Shown: positions 1 through 8,282 of the stretch, one piece after another
Position numbering within the stretch: position 1 is the stretch's first letter
Layout of the letters: each line of letters opens with the position of its first letter
From: JAUMBM01 sp964441755
GTDB lineage: Bacteria; Bacteroidota; Bacteroidia; Chitinophagales; Saprospiraceae
Direction: 5' to 3'
Length of the DNA: 64,000 nucleotides
Assembly: GCA_964441755.1 (NCBI GenBank)
Contig: CAYTVG010000001.1
Span: forward strand, 557,365-621,364
The notes under the pieces: generated by a model
The model's database searches: none
Told to the model about the DNA's origin: nothing
What the model saw: only the letters and a program-made list of their open reading frames with translations
Program-made: the position numbers and the translations under genes

Positions 1-1260
1 GAACCACTGGTGGCGGCCTTTTTCGCTAAGCTGGATATAATAGGGCGCTACGGCATAATCGCGCACCGATGCACCCAGCAGCCGACAACTGGTCATCAGC
101 GCCTTTTCGACATTGTCGAGCAGCAAGTCTTCTCCAAAAGCGTTGATGTACTCCTGCGTGCGGCCTACAATCTTGATGCGGAACGGATTGGTAGCCGTAA
201 ATGCTACAAGGTCGCCCATAGGGTAGCGGTAGAGACCCGTATTGGTCGTGATGAGCATGACGTAGGGAAGGTCTGTCTGCACGTCCTGCAGTGGCCGCGC
301 ATCCCAATTGTCCGCCTGATAGTCGTCAAAGCGGATAAACTCGTAGTAGATGCCGTTCGACAACAAGAGCAGCAGATCATCCCGGTCCAGCTTGTCCTGT
401 ATGGCAAAAAAGCCTTCGGAAGCATTGTATACTTCCAGGTAGAGGAAATGCGGACTGGGAATCAGCGCCTTGAATTGCTCCCGGTAGGGCTCAAAGCGCA
501 CACCGCCATGGATATAAGCCTGCAGGTTAGGCCACACTTCCAGGAGGTTGTGGGCGCCCGTGATTTCCATGATGCGCCTGTATAAGGTGAGGTTCCAGGT
601 TGGAACTCCGCCGAGCATGGTGATGCCGGATTCCCTGGCCGCCATATCGGCAATGATACTCACCTTGGTCTCATAGTCGGGTAAGGTGGCTGTACGGACA
701 TCCGGAATGTAAAAAGGTCGTATTACAAGCGGTATATGTTGAATGAGTATCGCAGAAATGTCTGCAACAATCGCAGATGAACCCGGGTAAGGACCGTAAA
801 CCCCTCCGCCTATAAGCAGGTTTTTTCGGGAAAAAATTTGCAGGTTTTCGTTGTGGGCGTGCAGTGCCGCCAGCGTGAGCCAGGAAGCTTTGTGATGGCA
901 GTCTTCGATATTTTCCTTGGTGATGGGGATGAACTTGCTGGTGCCGCTGGTAGTGCCCGATGTCTTGGCAACCCAACGGGGACGGCTGACCGTCAGGGCA
1001 GGCTCATCCTGCAACAGGGCTTCCTGTATGTAAGGAAAAAGCTGCTCATACGTGTGTACAGGCACTTGTTCGGCATAAGCTGCTGCAGTAGCAATGCGCT
1101 CGAATTGGTAGCGCTTTCCAAAGGTGGTAGCTGCATTGGTCTTGAGCAGGCTTCTCAAGAGTGCCGACTGAAGTTCAATCGGCATCTCGTAATACATGCG
1201 CAACTCCTCCTCGTATTTTCGCAGATGCAGCTTGAAAATACTGTTGATCAGTTCTATCAT
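1..1260 (-). CDS. GH3 auxin-responsive promoter family protein (partial, C-terminus outside window)
   Basis: An open frame runs from an ATG at 1260 to the window edge (420 codons, no stop), so the C-terminal part is missing. The start reads MIELINSIFKLHLRKYEEEL, and around residues 97-114 there is the nucleotide-binding motif KTSGTTSGTSKF typical of acyl-adenylate enzymes. Further on are ITMLGGVPTWN, YNASEGFF and LYRYPMGDLV, which match the GH3 fold. Plant GH3 proteins adenylate carboxylic acids and join them to amino acids; bacterial members are common in Bacteroidota but their substrates are unknown. It is probably cytoplasmic. It stands alone, divergent from nothing nearby, with about 500 bp of non-coding DNA behind its start. 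Family call is firm; function is inference. Confidence 0.85.
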   Translation of the reverse strand, partial: MIELINSIFKLHLRKYEEELRMYYEMPIELQSALLRSLLKTNAATTFGKRYQFERIATAAAYAEQVPVHTYEQLFPYIQEALLQDEPALTVSRPRWVAKTSGTTSGTSKFIPITKENIEDCHHKASWLTLAALHAHNENLQIFSRKNLLIGGGVYGPYPGSSAIVADISAILIQHIPLVIRPFYIPDVRTATLPDYETKVSIIADMAARESGITMLGGVPTWNLTLYRRIMEITGAHNLLEVWPNLQAYIHGGVRFEPYREQFKALIPSPHFLYLEVYNASEGFFAIQDKLDRDDLLLLLSNGIYYEFIRFDDYQADNWDARPLQDVQTDLPYVMLITTNTGLYRYPMGDLVAFTATNPFRIKIVGRTQEYINAFGEDLLLDNVEKALMTSCRLLGASVRDYAVAPYYIQLSEKGRHQWF

Positions 1261-1768
1261 GGCTGTAACTCCTGCCTGCAGTACGTATACGGCATCTATT
1301 CTCCAGGCTTTAAAGGGTTCTTTTCTGGCACATTATCGTTTGTTTGTCGTATCATATTGCTATGCTTCTTCAAAGACATGAAAATGTGCGAAAAAAATCG
1401 TTCCTGCCTCTCGTAAAAATACCCAAATACGACTCAGGCGCGTAGGTTTATGAATGCAATAATACTCTAATTTTATCTTTTATTTGTAGCAACTATAATC
1501 GAGGCCGCCAGGCAAGCCGGCTGGCCGCTAAGCAGATAAATGTTTCTTAGAACGTATGCGGGCATTTCTGCCGCAACCCCAAAAAGCTGCCCGTTGGTGC
1601 GTTTTCAGGTCTTTGAAGGATCACCGCCGGCACTCAGGAATCCAGAAAGCGAAAGCAACAGGGAAAAAATTGATTGAACCCTGCGCAAAAATTCCGGCAA
1701 ATTTCCGGGCGGTTTGGCAATCGGCAGCTTGTAGCACATGAACATCGGAGCAGCATGAATTTTGGATA
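1261..1768. other. Intergenic region, no convincing gene
   Basis: About 500 bp lie between the GH3 start and the BASS transporter stop. Only short overlapping frames without family features are present. It should contain the GH3 promoter (minus strand) and the end of the transporter transcript, but I see no perfect TAnnTTTG box and no strong terminator hairpin. Confidence 0.4.
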
Positions 1769-2686
1769 TTAGCTGCGCGTATCGCCCGATAACCAGGCAG
1801 AGAGGAGTTGCCGGCTTCTCTGCATGCTTTCGGGTTTCATCCATAGGCCAAAACCAACAGCTGTAAAAAAAGAAAACATCGCATAGACCAGTGCCGGTTT
1901 CAGCATGTCTTCATTGTGTAAGAATACACTGGCAATGAGAAAAGCCAGCGAGGTGTTCTGGATGCTTACTTCAATACCAATGGTTGCCCGGTCATCGACG
2001 GACAGGCGCAGGTGTTTGCCGAAAAAAAAGCCGGACCACATGCCAGCTGCGTTGACAATGAGAGAAAAAGGTAGTATCATCCACACTTCCGCCCAGCGTA
2101 TGCCGGATCCTCCGTGTTCTTCACCCGCAAAGAATTTGATCATGAACAGTACGGCCAGTAGTACCACCGTCACCCATTTTAACCGGCGCTCGATGGTCTC
2201 TGCCCACGCTCGCCTCCACTGGTGCAGCAGGATGCCCAGGGTGACCGGAATGATGGTGACAATAAATATCTGCTGCATAGTGTCAGTAAAAGATAGCCGC
2301 AGGTCAGCTTCCGTGCCCATCAACAGCGATAAGGCCAGGTTTACCCAAAAAGGGATGGTCATAAGCGCCAGTACACTGTTGGTTACGGTCATAGAAATAG
2401 ACAATGCTGTGCTGGCATTGACCAGGTAGGTTATAAAATTGGAAGTCATACCTCCGGGACAGGCGGCCAGAATCACGAATCCAACTTTTACTGCGGCAGG
2501 AAGGTCGGTCAACAACATTAATCCCAGTACAAAGAGCGGCAAAAAGAACAACTGTAGCATCAGACCCGTAAAAAAGGATTTAGGCTTCGCAAGTGTTCCC
2601 GAAAAGGACTTCAACTCCAGGGACATGCCCACATTGAGCATAATGATGAATAATATGCCTGTGATTAACCCGTCAAGATAGTCCAT
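1769..2686 (-). CDS. Bile acid:sodium symporter (BASS) family transporter
   Basis: A 305-residue integral membrane protein with about nine to ten hydrophobic segments. It carries the BASS signature ILAACPGGMTSNFITYL near residue 75 and a second conserved stretch GIEVSIQNTSLAFLIA near residue 235, which correspond to the two crossover regions that bind sodium. BASS proteins import organic anions such as bile acids, pantothenate or keto acids together with sodium; the substrate here cannot be told. I chose the ATG at 2686 over an upstream GTG at 2710 because an AAAAGGA stretch sits at ribosome-binding distance and the protein then begins directly before its first helix. It is monocistronic. Confidence 0.88.
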   Translation of the reverse strand: MDYLDGLITGILFIIMLNVGMSLELKSFSGTLAKPKSFFTGLMLQLFFLPLFVLGLMLLTDLPAAVKVGFVILAACPGGMTSNFITYLVNASTALSISMTVTNSVLALMTIPFWVNLALSLLMGTEADLRLSFTDTMQQIFIVTIIPVTLGILLHQWRRAWAETIERRLKWVTVVLLAVLFMIKFFAGEEHGGSGIRWAEVWMILPFSLIVNAAGMWSGFFFGKHLRLSVDDRATIGIEVSIQNTSLAFLIASVFLHNEDMLKPALVYAMFSFFTAVGFGLWMKPESMQRSRQLLSAWLSGDTRS

Positions 2687-2976
2687 ACGCAATCCTTTTA
2701 CACTAGCCACGATGCTGTGGTAAAGATAAAAAATAGCATGTATTCATTCGATGACGGCTTGATTTGACTGCAAATTATTCCAATCCCTGGTCAGCCGCGA
2801 CTTTTGATCAATCCGGTTGGTCTTTACAGGGGTAAAGGTGGCTGCCAAAGTTGTATAAGTGCGAAAATGTACATGCACAGTAAATCGTCAGCCTGCCGCA
2901 GCGGGTATGTGTGATGATGATAAACAATGAAGTTACGGCCGCTTTTACCAGAAAACGTCTTATTGACAGTGGGTTG

Positions 2977-3022
2977 GTGACAAAATGTCAGTTGTTTTTG
3001 GTTTTGACTGCCGTTTTGTCAC
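2977..3022. promoter_or_regulatory. Inverted repeat upstream of hsp20, possible activator site
   Basis: GTGACAAAA (2977-2985) and TTTTGTCAC (3014-3022) form a 9-bp inverted repeat with a 28-nt spacer. Inside the left arm, TGACA-AAA-TGTCA (2978-2990) is itself a perfect palindrome. The position 45-70 bp upstream of a sigma-54-like promoter is where an enhancer-binding protein would be expected. Function is inference. Confidence 0.45.
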
Positions 3023-3033
3023 TAAAATTGAAC

Positions 3034-3048
3034 TGGCACAAGTTTTGA
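3034..3048 (+). promoter_or_regulatory. Sigma-54-like promoter for hsp20
   Basis: TGGCAC (3034-3039), five bases, then TTGA (3045-3048) resembles the sigma-54 consensus TGGCAC-N5-TTGC with one mismatch in the -12 element. The predicted transcript start is near 3060, leaving a leader of about 23 nt before the ATG at 3083. No good TAnnTTTG box was seen for this gene. Confidence 0.5.
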
Positions 3049-3082
3049 AAATTTGTTTAGTGTAACCAAAAAACAAACAACC

Positions 3083-3526
3083 ATGATCGTTTCCAAAGTT
3101 CTTCCTGCTACACAAAGACCTACGCATAACCACTGGTCAACATTTGACAAACTGGTGGCAGATTTGCTCCGCGATGTTGCGCAGCCCACAGCTAACACCC
3201 AGCTTCCACCCGCCAATATTATTGAAACCGATAGCGGCTGGCGGATCGAGCTGGCAGTTCCCGGCCTTCGCAAGGAAGATCTGACCATCGAACTGAAAGA
3301 CAACCAGCTGACCATCTCGGCACAAAAAACCGACGAGAAGGCAGAAGGCGAGAAAGTGCGACTGCGCCAATTCAATATCCTGCAGTTTACGCGCCGCTTT
3401 CAGCTACCCGAAGCTGTTGATCAGGAGCAGATCGAAGCGCGTTGTGAGGCAGGCATTTTGACCCTGCATTTGCCTAAGCGCGCTGAGGCGCTGCCACAGC
3501 AGCCACGCCGGCTCGAAATTGCCTAA
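3083..3526 (+). CDS. Hsp20/alpha-crystallin family small heat shock protein
   Basis: A 147-residue ATP-independent chaperone that would hold unfolding proteins in a refoldable state. The alpha-crystallin domain covers about residues 42-132: it opens with IIETDSGWRIELAVPGLRK, and ends with AGILTLHLPK, matching the conserved A-x-x-x-G-x-L motif. The short tail ends RRLEIA, close to the I-x-I motif that links dimers into oligomers. Translation is set at the ATG at 3083; a longer frame from a TTG lacks merit because it overlaps the promoter region. The single-gene unit lies behind a sigma-54-like promoter and a palindrome, so stress-dependent control by an enhancer-binding protein is plausible. 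Confidence 0.93.
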   Translation: MIVSKVLPATQRPTHNHWSTFDKLVADLLRDVAQPTANTQLPPANIIETDSGWRIELAVPGLRKEDLTIELKDNQLTISAQKTDEKAEGEKVRLRQFNILQFTRRFQLPEAVDQEQIEARCEAGILTLHLPKRAEALPQQPRRLEIA

Positions 3527-3792
3527 AGCGTGCCGGGTATTTTCTCGCCGGATACAAAACGGTTCTTTTTTCATCGGGTTTCGCTTTTCTACAGTCACAT
3601 AGTACCCGCTATGTTGCCTCAAAAATGCAGAAATACACAAAAAAATAACCGTCTTTTCTCCGGCAGCAATACGCCAACACACGCTAATCGCATGATGAAC
3701 TACTCAATGCATACGAGGCGCAGCCATGCCTTCGCCTTGTATGCACCGAGTAGCCGACCAAGAGGATTTTTTTAGGCAAGCGCAAAAAAATG

Positions 3793-3824
3793 TTTGCACA
3801 ATTAAAAAATCCGCTATACATTTG
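3793..3824 (+). promoter_or_regulatory. Consensus Bacteroidota promoter for a candidate small RNA
   Basis: TTTG at 3793-3796 and TACATTTG at 3817-3824 are separated by exactly 20 nt. This fits the Bacteroidota housekeeping promoter TTTG-N19-21-TAnnTTTG perfectly. The predicted start site is about 3831. No open reading frame with family features follows; a terminator follows 140 nt later. Confidence 0.8.
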
Positions 3825-3830
3825 CAATAC

Positions 3831-4005
3831 TTTAGTGAGTAGCTCTGTTACAAGAGGTATTTAGCAAGAAATTGACTTAAATAGCATGTCTTTTGGGACG
3901 GCTTGTATATAAAGAAATAAAATGCGAAAGCATTTTAAAGATTGTTAATAGGGTTTTAGGTGTTTATTTTGGGACCGGCGACGACGATTGCCGGTCTTTT
4001 TTTTT
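3831..4005 (+). ncRNA. Candidate stand-alone structured small RNA, about 170 nt
   Basis: The segment between a perfect promoter and a perfect intrinsic terminator holds no credible protein gene. It contains a 7-bp stem AAAATGC/GCATTTT capped by a GAAA tetraloop (3919-3936), and ends with the stem GACCGGC/GCCGGTC (3973-3996) followed by nine T. The size is close to that of 6S RNA, but I cannot confirm the open-bubble structure of 6S by eye, and the conserved parts of SRP RNA, tmRNA and RNase P RNA are not visible. The following methyltransferase gene starts 80 bp after the terminator. Calling it an RNA gene is inference from the promoter-stem-terminator arrangement. Confidence 0.6.
3973..4005 (+). 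terminator. Intrinsic terminator of the candidate RNA
   Basis: Perfect 7-bp GC-rich stem (3973-3979 with 3990-3996), 10-nt loop, then nine consecutive T (3997-4005). This is the clearest classical intrinsic terminator in the window. Confidence 0.85.
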
Positions 4006-4085
4006 GCCCTCTCCGGCCTGCTCCGCCAGTCCGGAGGTTGCGCCATGTCATCAGATATTACTGTATTTAACGCTAATCACATCCT

Positions 4086-5246
4086 ATGTCCGCTCCTGTA
4101 GTTGATTTCTGGGCAGCCATGGAGGAAGCTGTTGCAACGGCTTCCTTTGTCAAACTTACCTTGAGCAAGCCTACCCGGCAGCAAAAGGAGCTGCAGCGGA
4201 TTCATATTAGGCCGGTATTGATTAAACAACAACTGCAGCTTTCTGCTACCCTGCAATTTGAGCGGCGTGATGAGACTCGCAATTTTCTGCCGGAGGAGGG
4301 TATCCAACAGGCTGCGGCCTGGTTGGGGGAGCTGTTTATGGAGGCCAATCTGTTTACAACCAGCCGCCACTGGCTACTCTCACTCAACAAAAAAAGAGAG
4401 GGCCGGCTACAACAACGGCCTGCCGTACACAGCCAATCTGGCCCGTTGGTGCACAATCATGCGAAAAAACATGCACTGGACGTACAGGCTGATATGCACT
4501 ATCTCATGTCACTGGGGATCATGGGAAGTGAAGGGCAGATTCTGCAAAAAAGCCAGCGCAAGTATCGGCAGATACAAAAATACATAGAGATTATCAGCCA
4601 TTTGCTGACAGACCATCCGCTGCCTGCTCATCCAAAAATCGCTGATATGGGCTCAGGCAAAGGATACCTCTCCTTTGCACTTTATGATTTTCTGCAGCGA
4701 CAGTTGGGACTGGCGCCTGCTATGGAAGGTGTGGAAATTCGGCCTGATCTGGTAGATTTCTGCAACGAACTGAGCCGTACATCCGGCTTTGACGGGTTGT
4801 CGTTTGTTGCAGCCAGTATCGAAGATTATTCGGTGCCGGCACTTGATATGCTGATTGCTTTGCACGCCTGCGATACCGCCACCGACCTGGCGATTGCTAA
4901 GGGTATACAGGCGGGAGCAAAGCTCATCGTGGTGGCTCCCTGCTGCCATAAGCAGCTGAGACGGGATATGAAGCCTTCGGAAGTGCTCATGCCTATGCTA
5001 AAGCAAGGTGTTTTCATGGAGCGGCAGGCCGAACTCCTGACCGATAGTCTGCGGGTGTTGTTGTTGGAGGCCCATGGCTATGCTGTAAAAACTACAGAAT
5101 TTGTCGGACCGGAAGATACGCCCAAGAACGTGCTGATTATGGCTGCCAAAGCTTCCCCCAACCCCAAGGCTACAGCGCAAATAGCTGCGCTCAAGGCGTT
5201 GTTTGGCGTGCGCAGGCATGCACTGGAGGATTTACTTATGTCTTAG
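4086..5246 (+). CDS. SAM-dependent methyltransferase (Methyltransf_32 / GSTCD-like)
   Basis: A 386-residue cytoplasmic protein. The C-terminal half is a class I methyltransferase: motif I IADMGSGKGYLSFAL around residue 185, the acidic motif GVEIRPDLV around 218, and LIALHACDTATD then VVAPCCHKQ around residues 255-285. The APCCHKQ element is characteristic of the Methyltransf_32 group also found in the human GSTCD protein. The N-terminal 150 residues match no family I recognise and may bind the substrate, which in this group is suspected to be RNA but is not established. The gene is transcribed alone, 80 bp after the candidate RNA. Confidence 0.85.
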   Translation: MSAPVVDFWAAMEEAVATASFVKLTLSKPTRQQKELQRIHIRPVLIKQQLQLSATLQFERRDETRNFLPEEGIQQAAAWLGELFMEANLFTTSRHWLLSLNKKREGRLQQRPAVHSQSGPLVHNHAKKHALDVQADMHYLMSLGIMGSEGQILQKSQRKYRQIQKYIEIISHLLTDHPLPAHPKIADMGSGKGYLSFALYDFLQRQLGLAPAMEGVEIRPDLVDFCNELSRTSGFDGLSFVAASIEDYSVPALDMLIALHACDTATDLAIAKGIQAGAKLIVVAPCCHKQLRRDMKPSEVLMPMLKQGVFMERQAELLTDSLRVLLLEAHGYAVKTTEFVGPEDTPKNVLIMAAKASPNPKATAQIAALKALFGVRRHALEDLLMS

Positions 5247-5546
5247 TTGTTGAGAATTTTATCGGGGACATAAATGCGCTGTCCTGAAGTATAAGAGCAT
5301 GTTCAGACATGGCTGCCAGCGGTAAATATGAGCTGCCTTTTTGCGCGTTTTTATGTTTTTGGAGGTGTGAAACCAGTACCAGGAGACTTAAAAAAGGTGA
5401 AAAACCGTGGGGAAAGAGTTGTTTGGGGGCTGTTAAGAAAATCCCGGATGCGCCTGTAAGCCGCAGTTGCTGCAATGGGCGTCAACAGTAAGCTTACTAT
5501 TGAAACTGAAAAACGGCTAAAAGGCTGCACAGACAGCAGTTATGTG
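5247..5546. other. Spacer between convergent genes
   Basis: 300 bp between the ends of the methyltransferase and the glycosyltransferase. Short frames on both strands lack family features. Fragments resembling cobalamin-riboswitch boxes are present but in the wrong order and with no gene to control, so I do not call one. Confidence 0.4.
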
Positions 5547-6506
5547 CTATACATCCCGATCGGGCGCAGATCCGAAAGTCTCTATCGTCCGGATCTGATA
5601 GGGTTTCTTCTGTTGCGATTCAAAGTAAGTACGCATCTGTATCTCAACGACAATACCCACCGTGATAAACTGTACACCGGCCAGCACGAGCATGATGCCA
5701 AGCAGCAGCAGCGGCTTGCCCCAGATATCCTGCCCCAGTATCTTTAGTCCCAGCAAATAGAGGTTTATCACCGCCCCCAGCCCAAAGAGCAGCAAACCGG
5801 TATTGCCGAATAAGTGCATGGGCTTTTGCATGTATTTTTTGAAAAAAAGCATGAGGAGCAGATCGCTCAGTACTTTGAAGGTTCGGCTGAGGCCGTACTT
5901 GCTGCTGCCAAACTGCCGGGCGTGGTGCCGTACCGCTACCTGTGTGATGCGCCCGCCTTCGAGCGAAACCAATACGGGCACGAAGCGGTGCAATTCGCCG
6001 TACAGCCCCAGGTCTTTAGCGATATCGGCCTTGATTATACGGAGGGCACAGCCATAGTCGCGCAGGTAGACCCCTGCAGCATGCCGGATGATGAAATTGG
6101 CGATGAAACTGGGAATTTTTCGCAGGAAAAAACCGTCCTGTCGGTGCAGACGCTCGCCGGCCACCATATCCCAGTTTTCACCTTCTGCCAGCGCCAGCAT
6201 GGAGGGGATATCCGCAGGATCATTCTGCAAATCCCCGTCCATGGTGGCGATGTATTGCCCGCGGGCCTGCTGTATGCCAGCCATGAGTGCGAGACTCTGG
6301 CCATAATTTTTTCGAAAAGCAACTACTGTAAGCCGCGGGTGCTGCAGTGCGCGCAGCGCTTTCAGACTGCCGTCGGTAGAGCCATCATCGACATAGATAA
6401 TCTCGTATTCCATGCCGTCGAGCGCATCCGTGATGCGCCCGACCAGCAACGGAATATTTTCTTCCTCATTGTAGATGGTAACGACTACCGACAGTTTAGG
6501 TTGCAT
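5547..6506 (-). CDS. Polyisoprenyl-phosphate glycosyltransferase, GT2 (DPM1/GtrB-like)
   Basis: A 319-residue membrane-attached enzyme of the GT2 family. The N-terminal GT-A domain shows LSVVVTIYNEEENIPLLV, the nucleotide-sugar site IIYVDDGSTDGS (residue about 40) and ATMDGDLQNDP with the metal-binding D-x-D-like element (about 90). Two C-terminal hydrophobic segments, around residues 235-255 and 270-292, fit the DPM1/ArnC/GtrB layout, in which a sugar is moved from a nucleotide onto a lipid phosphate. Such lipid-linked sugars feed glycan or lipid modification in the envelope. The sugar cannot be deduced. It lies 21 bp downstream of the aldehyde dehydrogenase on the same strand and may be co-transcribed. 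Confidence 0.88.
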   Translation of the reverse strand: MQPKLSVVVTIYNEEENIPLLVGRITDALDGMEYEIIYVDDGSTDGSLKALRALQHPRLTVVAFRKNYGQSLALMAGIQQARGQYIATMDGDLQNDPADIPSMLALAEGENWDMVAGERLHRQDGFFLRKIPSFIANFIIRHAAGVYLRDYGCALRIIKADIAKDLGLYGELHRFVPVLVSLEGGRITQVAVRHHARQFGSSKYGLSRTFKVLSDLLLMLFFKKYMQKPMHLFGNTGLLLFGLGAVINLYLLGLKILGQDIWGKPLLLLGIMLVLAGVQFITVGIVVEIQMRTYFESQQKKPYQIRTIETFGSAPDRDV

Positions 6507-6527
6507 ACAGGCGATGGAGTGAAAAGC

Positions 6528-8057
6528 TTACAGGTCAAATTTAATACCCTGTGCCAGTGGTATCGTCGTGCTGTAGTTGACGGTATTTGTTTGTCGGCGC
6601 ATGTAAGCCTTCCAGCTGTCAGAACCGGATTCGCGGCCGCCGCCGGTCTCTTTTTCGCCACCGAAAGCACCACCGATTTCAGCACCGCTGGTACCGATGT
6701 TTACATTGGCAATACCGCAATCGCTGCCCTCCGGAGAGAGGAAGCGCTCTGCCTCGCGCATATCATTGGTCATGATAGCACTGCTGAGTCCTTGCGGTAC
6801 ACCATTCTGAATCGCAATGGCCTCTTCCAGGGTCGAATATTTGAGCAAATACAATATAGGTGCGAACGTTTCCTGCTGGACGATGGAGAAGTGAGGAGCA
6901 GCCTCGGCTACGCAGGGTTTCACATAGCAACCGCTGGCGTACTGTTCGCCCTCGAGCACTCCGCCCTCCACGATAAAGTTGGCGCCTTCCGCTTTTGCTT
7001 TTTCGATGGCCGAAAGGTAGCTGGCAACGGCTGCCTGATCGATGAGCGGCCCTACATGGTTGTTTTCATCGAGAGGATTGCCGATACGGATCTGGCCGTA
7101 GGCATGAACGAGTTTTTGCTTGACAACCTCATAGATGCTCTCATGGATGATGAGGCGGCGGGTGGTAGTACACCGCTGGCCGGCTGTGCCCACAGCACCA
7201 AAAAGCGCTCCGGTGAGCACGAGGTTGATATCTGCGCTGGGGGTGATAATTATCGCGTTGTTGCCGCCCAGTTCCAACAGGCTTCTGCCCAGTCTGGCAG
7301 CCACTGCCTGTCCAACTTTGATACCCATACGGGTACTGCCGGTTGCACTGATGAGTGGTATACGCCGGTCGTTGGTCATCAGCTCCCCTACGCGATAGTC
7401 ACCGTTGATGATGCTGGACACCCCTTCCGGGATTTGGTTGGCAGTGAGTACTTCCCGTAATATATTCTGGCAGGCAACGCTGCAGAGAGGCGCTTTCTCA
7501 CTCGCTTTCCATACAACCACATCACCACACACCAGTGCGATCATAGCATTCCAGCTCCACACAGCTACCGGAAAATTGAAAGCAGAGATGACACCTACGA
7601 TGCCGAGCGGATGCCACTGTTCGAACATGCGGTGGCGCGGTCTTTCCGACTGTATGGTCAGTCCGTACAGCTGACGGGAGAGGCCTACTGCAAAATCACA
7701 GATATCAATCATTTCCTGCACTTCTCCGAAGCCTTCCTGCAGGCTCTTGCCCATTTCATAGCTCACCAGGCGGCCCAGCGGGTCCTTGTATTTGCGAAGT
7801 GCTTCCCCGTATTGGCGCACAATCTCTCCCCGCTTGGGGGCCGGCAGCATGCGCCAGTCAAGGAAGGCAGCCTCAGCAGCGGCAATGACCGCCTGGTATT
7901 CTTCCGGACTCGTCTTGCTGACCTTTCCGATCAGCTGGCCGTCGACGGGCGAGTAGCTGGCGATGTATTTGCCGGAATTCGTTGACTCCAGACCCGTGCT
8001 GGTGCCGGCATTGTATTGCTTAATGCCCAGCTTGCGCAAAAAAGAGGTGTTGGTCAT
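6528..8057 (-). CDS. amaB: Aldehyde dehydrogenase, ALDH7 type (aminoadipate semialdehyde dehydrogenase-like)
   Basis: A 509-residue NAD-dependent aldehyde dehydrogenase. The catalytic Cys is in GQRCTTTRRL near residue 295, the general base Glu in LLELGGNNA near 260, and the cofactor loop in ISAFNFPVAVWSWN near 160. The overall sequence, including LRKLGIKQYNAGTSTGLES at the start and GGGRESGSDSWKAYMRR near the end, matches the ALDH7/antiquitin family, which oxidises alpha-aminoadipate semialdehyde in lysine breakdown. No other lysine-degradation gene is nearby, so the physiological substrate stays open. The ATG at 8057 gives the usual N-terminus. It is followed closely by the glycosyltransferase gene. 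Confidence 0.87.
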   Translation of the reverse strand: MTNTSFLRKLGIKQYNAGTSTGLESTNSGKYIASYSPVDGQLIGKVSKTSPEEYQAVIAAAEAAFLDWRMLPAPKRGEIVRQYGEALRKYKDPLGRLVSYEMGKSLQEGFGEVQEMIDICDFAVGLSRQLYGLTIQSERPRHRMFEQWHPLGIVGVISAFNFPVAVWSWNAMIALVCGDVVVWKASEKAPLCSVACQNILREVLTANQIPEGVSSIINGDYRVGELMTNDRRIPLISATGSTRMGIKVGQAVAARLGRSLLELGGNNAIIITPSADINLVLTGALFGAVGTAGQRCTTTRRLIIHESIYEVVKQKLVHAYGQIRIGNPLDENNHVGPLIDQAAVASYLSAIEKAKAEGANFIVEGGVLEGEQYASGCYVKPCVAEAAPHFSIVQQETFAPILYLLKYSTLEEAIAIQNGVPQGLSSAIMTNDMREAERFLSPEGSDCGIANVNIGTSGAEIGGAFGGEKETGGGRESGSDSWKAYMRRQTNTVNYSTTIPLAQGIKFDL

Positions 8058-8186
8058 GTTTTGCTTTCTTTATTGGTAAGGACAAAGGCCGGGGCATCCC
8101 GGCCGCAGTGCCTGTACGGCAGCGCAAAGCTAAGCTTTTTTCGGGAATGCATAAAAGCACTCAGCCCAAAGCGGCATTCTCAAAAT

Positions 8187-8267
8187 GCGCTTGGGTGGCT
8201 GCTGCCACCCAAGCGCGTAAAAGAAACAATCCCTGGCAACGCAGTTGCCAGGGATTGTTTCTTTTAC
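8187..8267. terminator. Double long-stem hairpin between genes
   Basis: Two adjacent perfect hairpins. The first has a 13-bp stem (8187-8199 with 8204-8216, loop TGCT). The second has a 24-bp stem with no mismatch (8217-8240 with 8244-8267, loop GCA), and its outer arm contains a run of A on one strand and T on the other. They lie just after the end of the minus-strand gene at 8283, so termination on the minus strand is likely. Confidence 0.7.
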
Positions 8268-8282
8268 GCCCGTATGGCTGTA

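Noticed and set aside
5340..5500. Cobalamin-riboswitch-like boxes (CCAGGAGAC, GGTGAAAAACC, CTGTTAAG)
   Set aside because: The boxes are in the wrong order, the core is incomplete, and the region lies between convergent genes with nothing to regulate.
5814..7460. Long plus-strand frame across the glycosyltransferase and aldehyde dehydrogenase genes
   Set aside because: It spans two well-supported minus-strand genes and shows no coherent domain.
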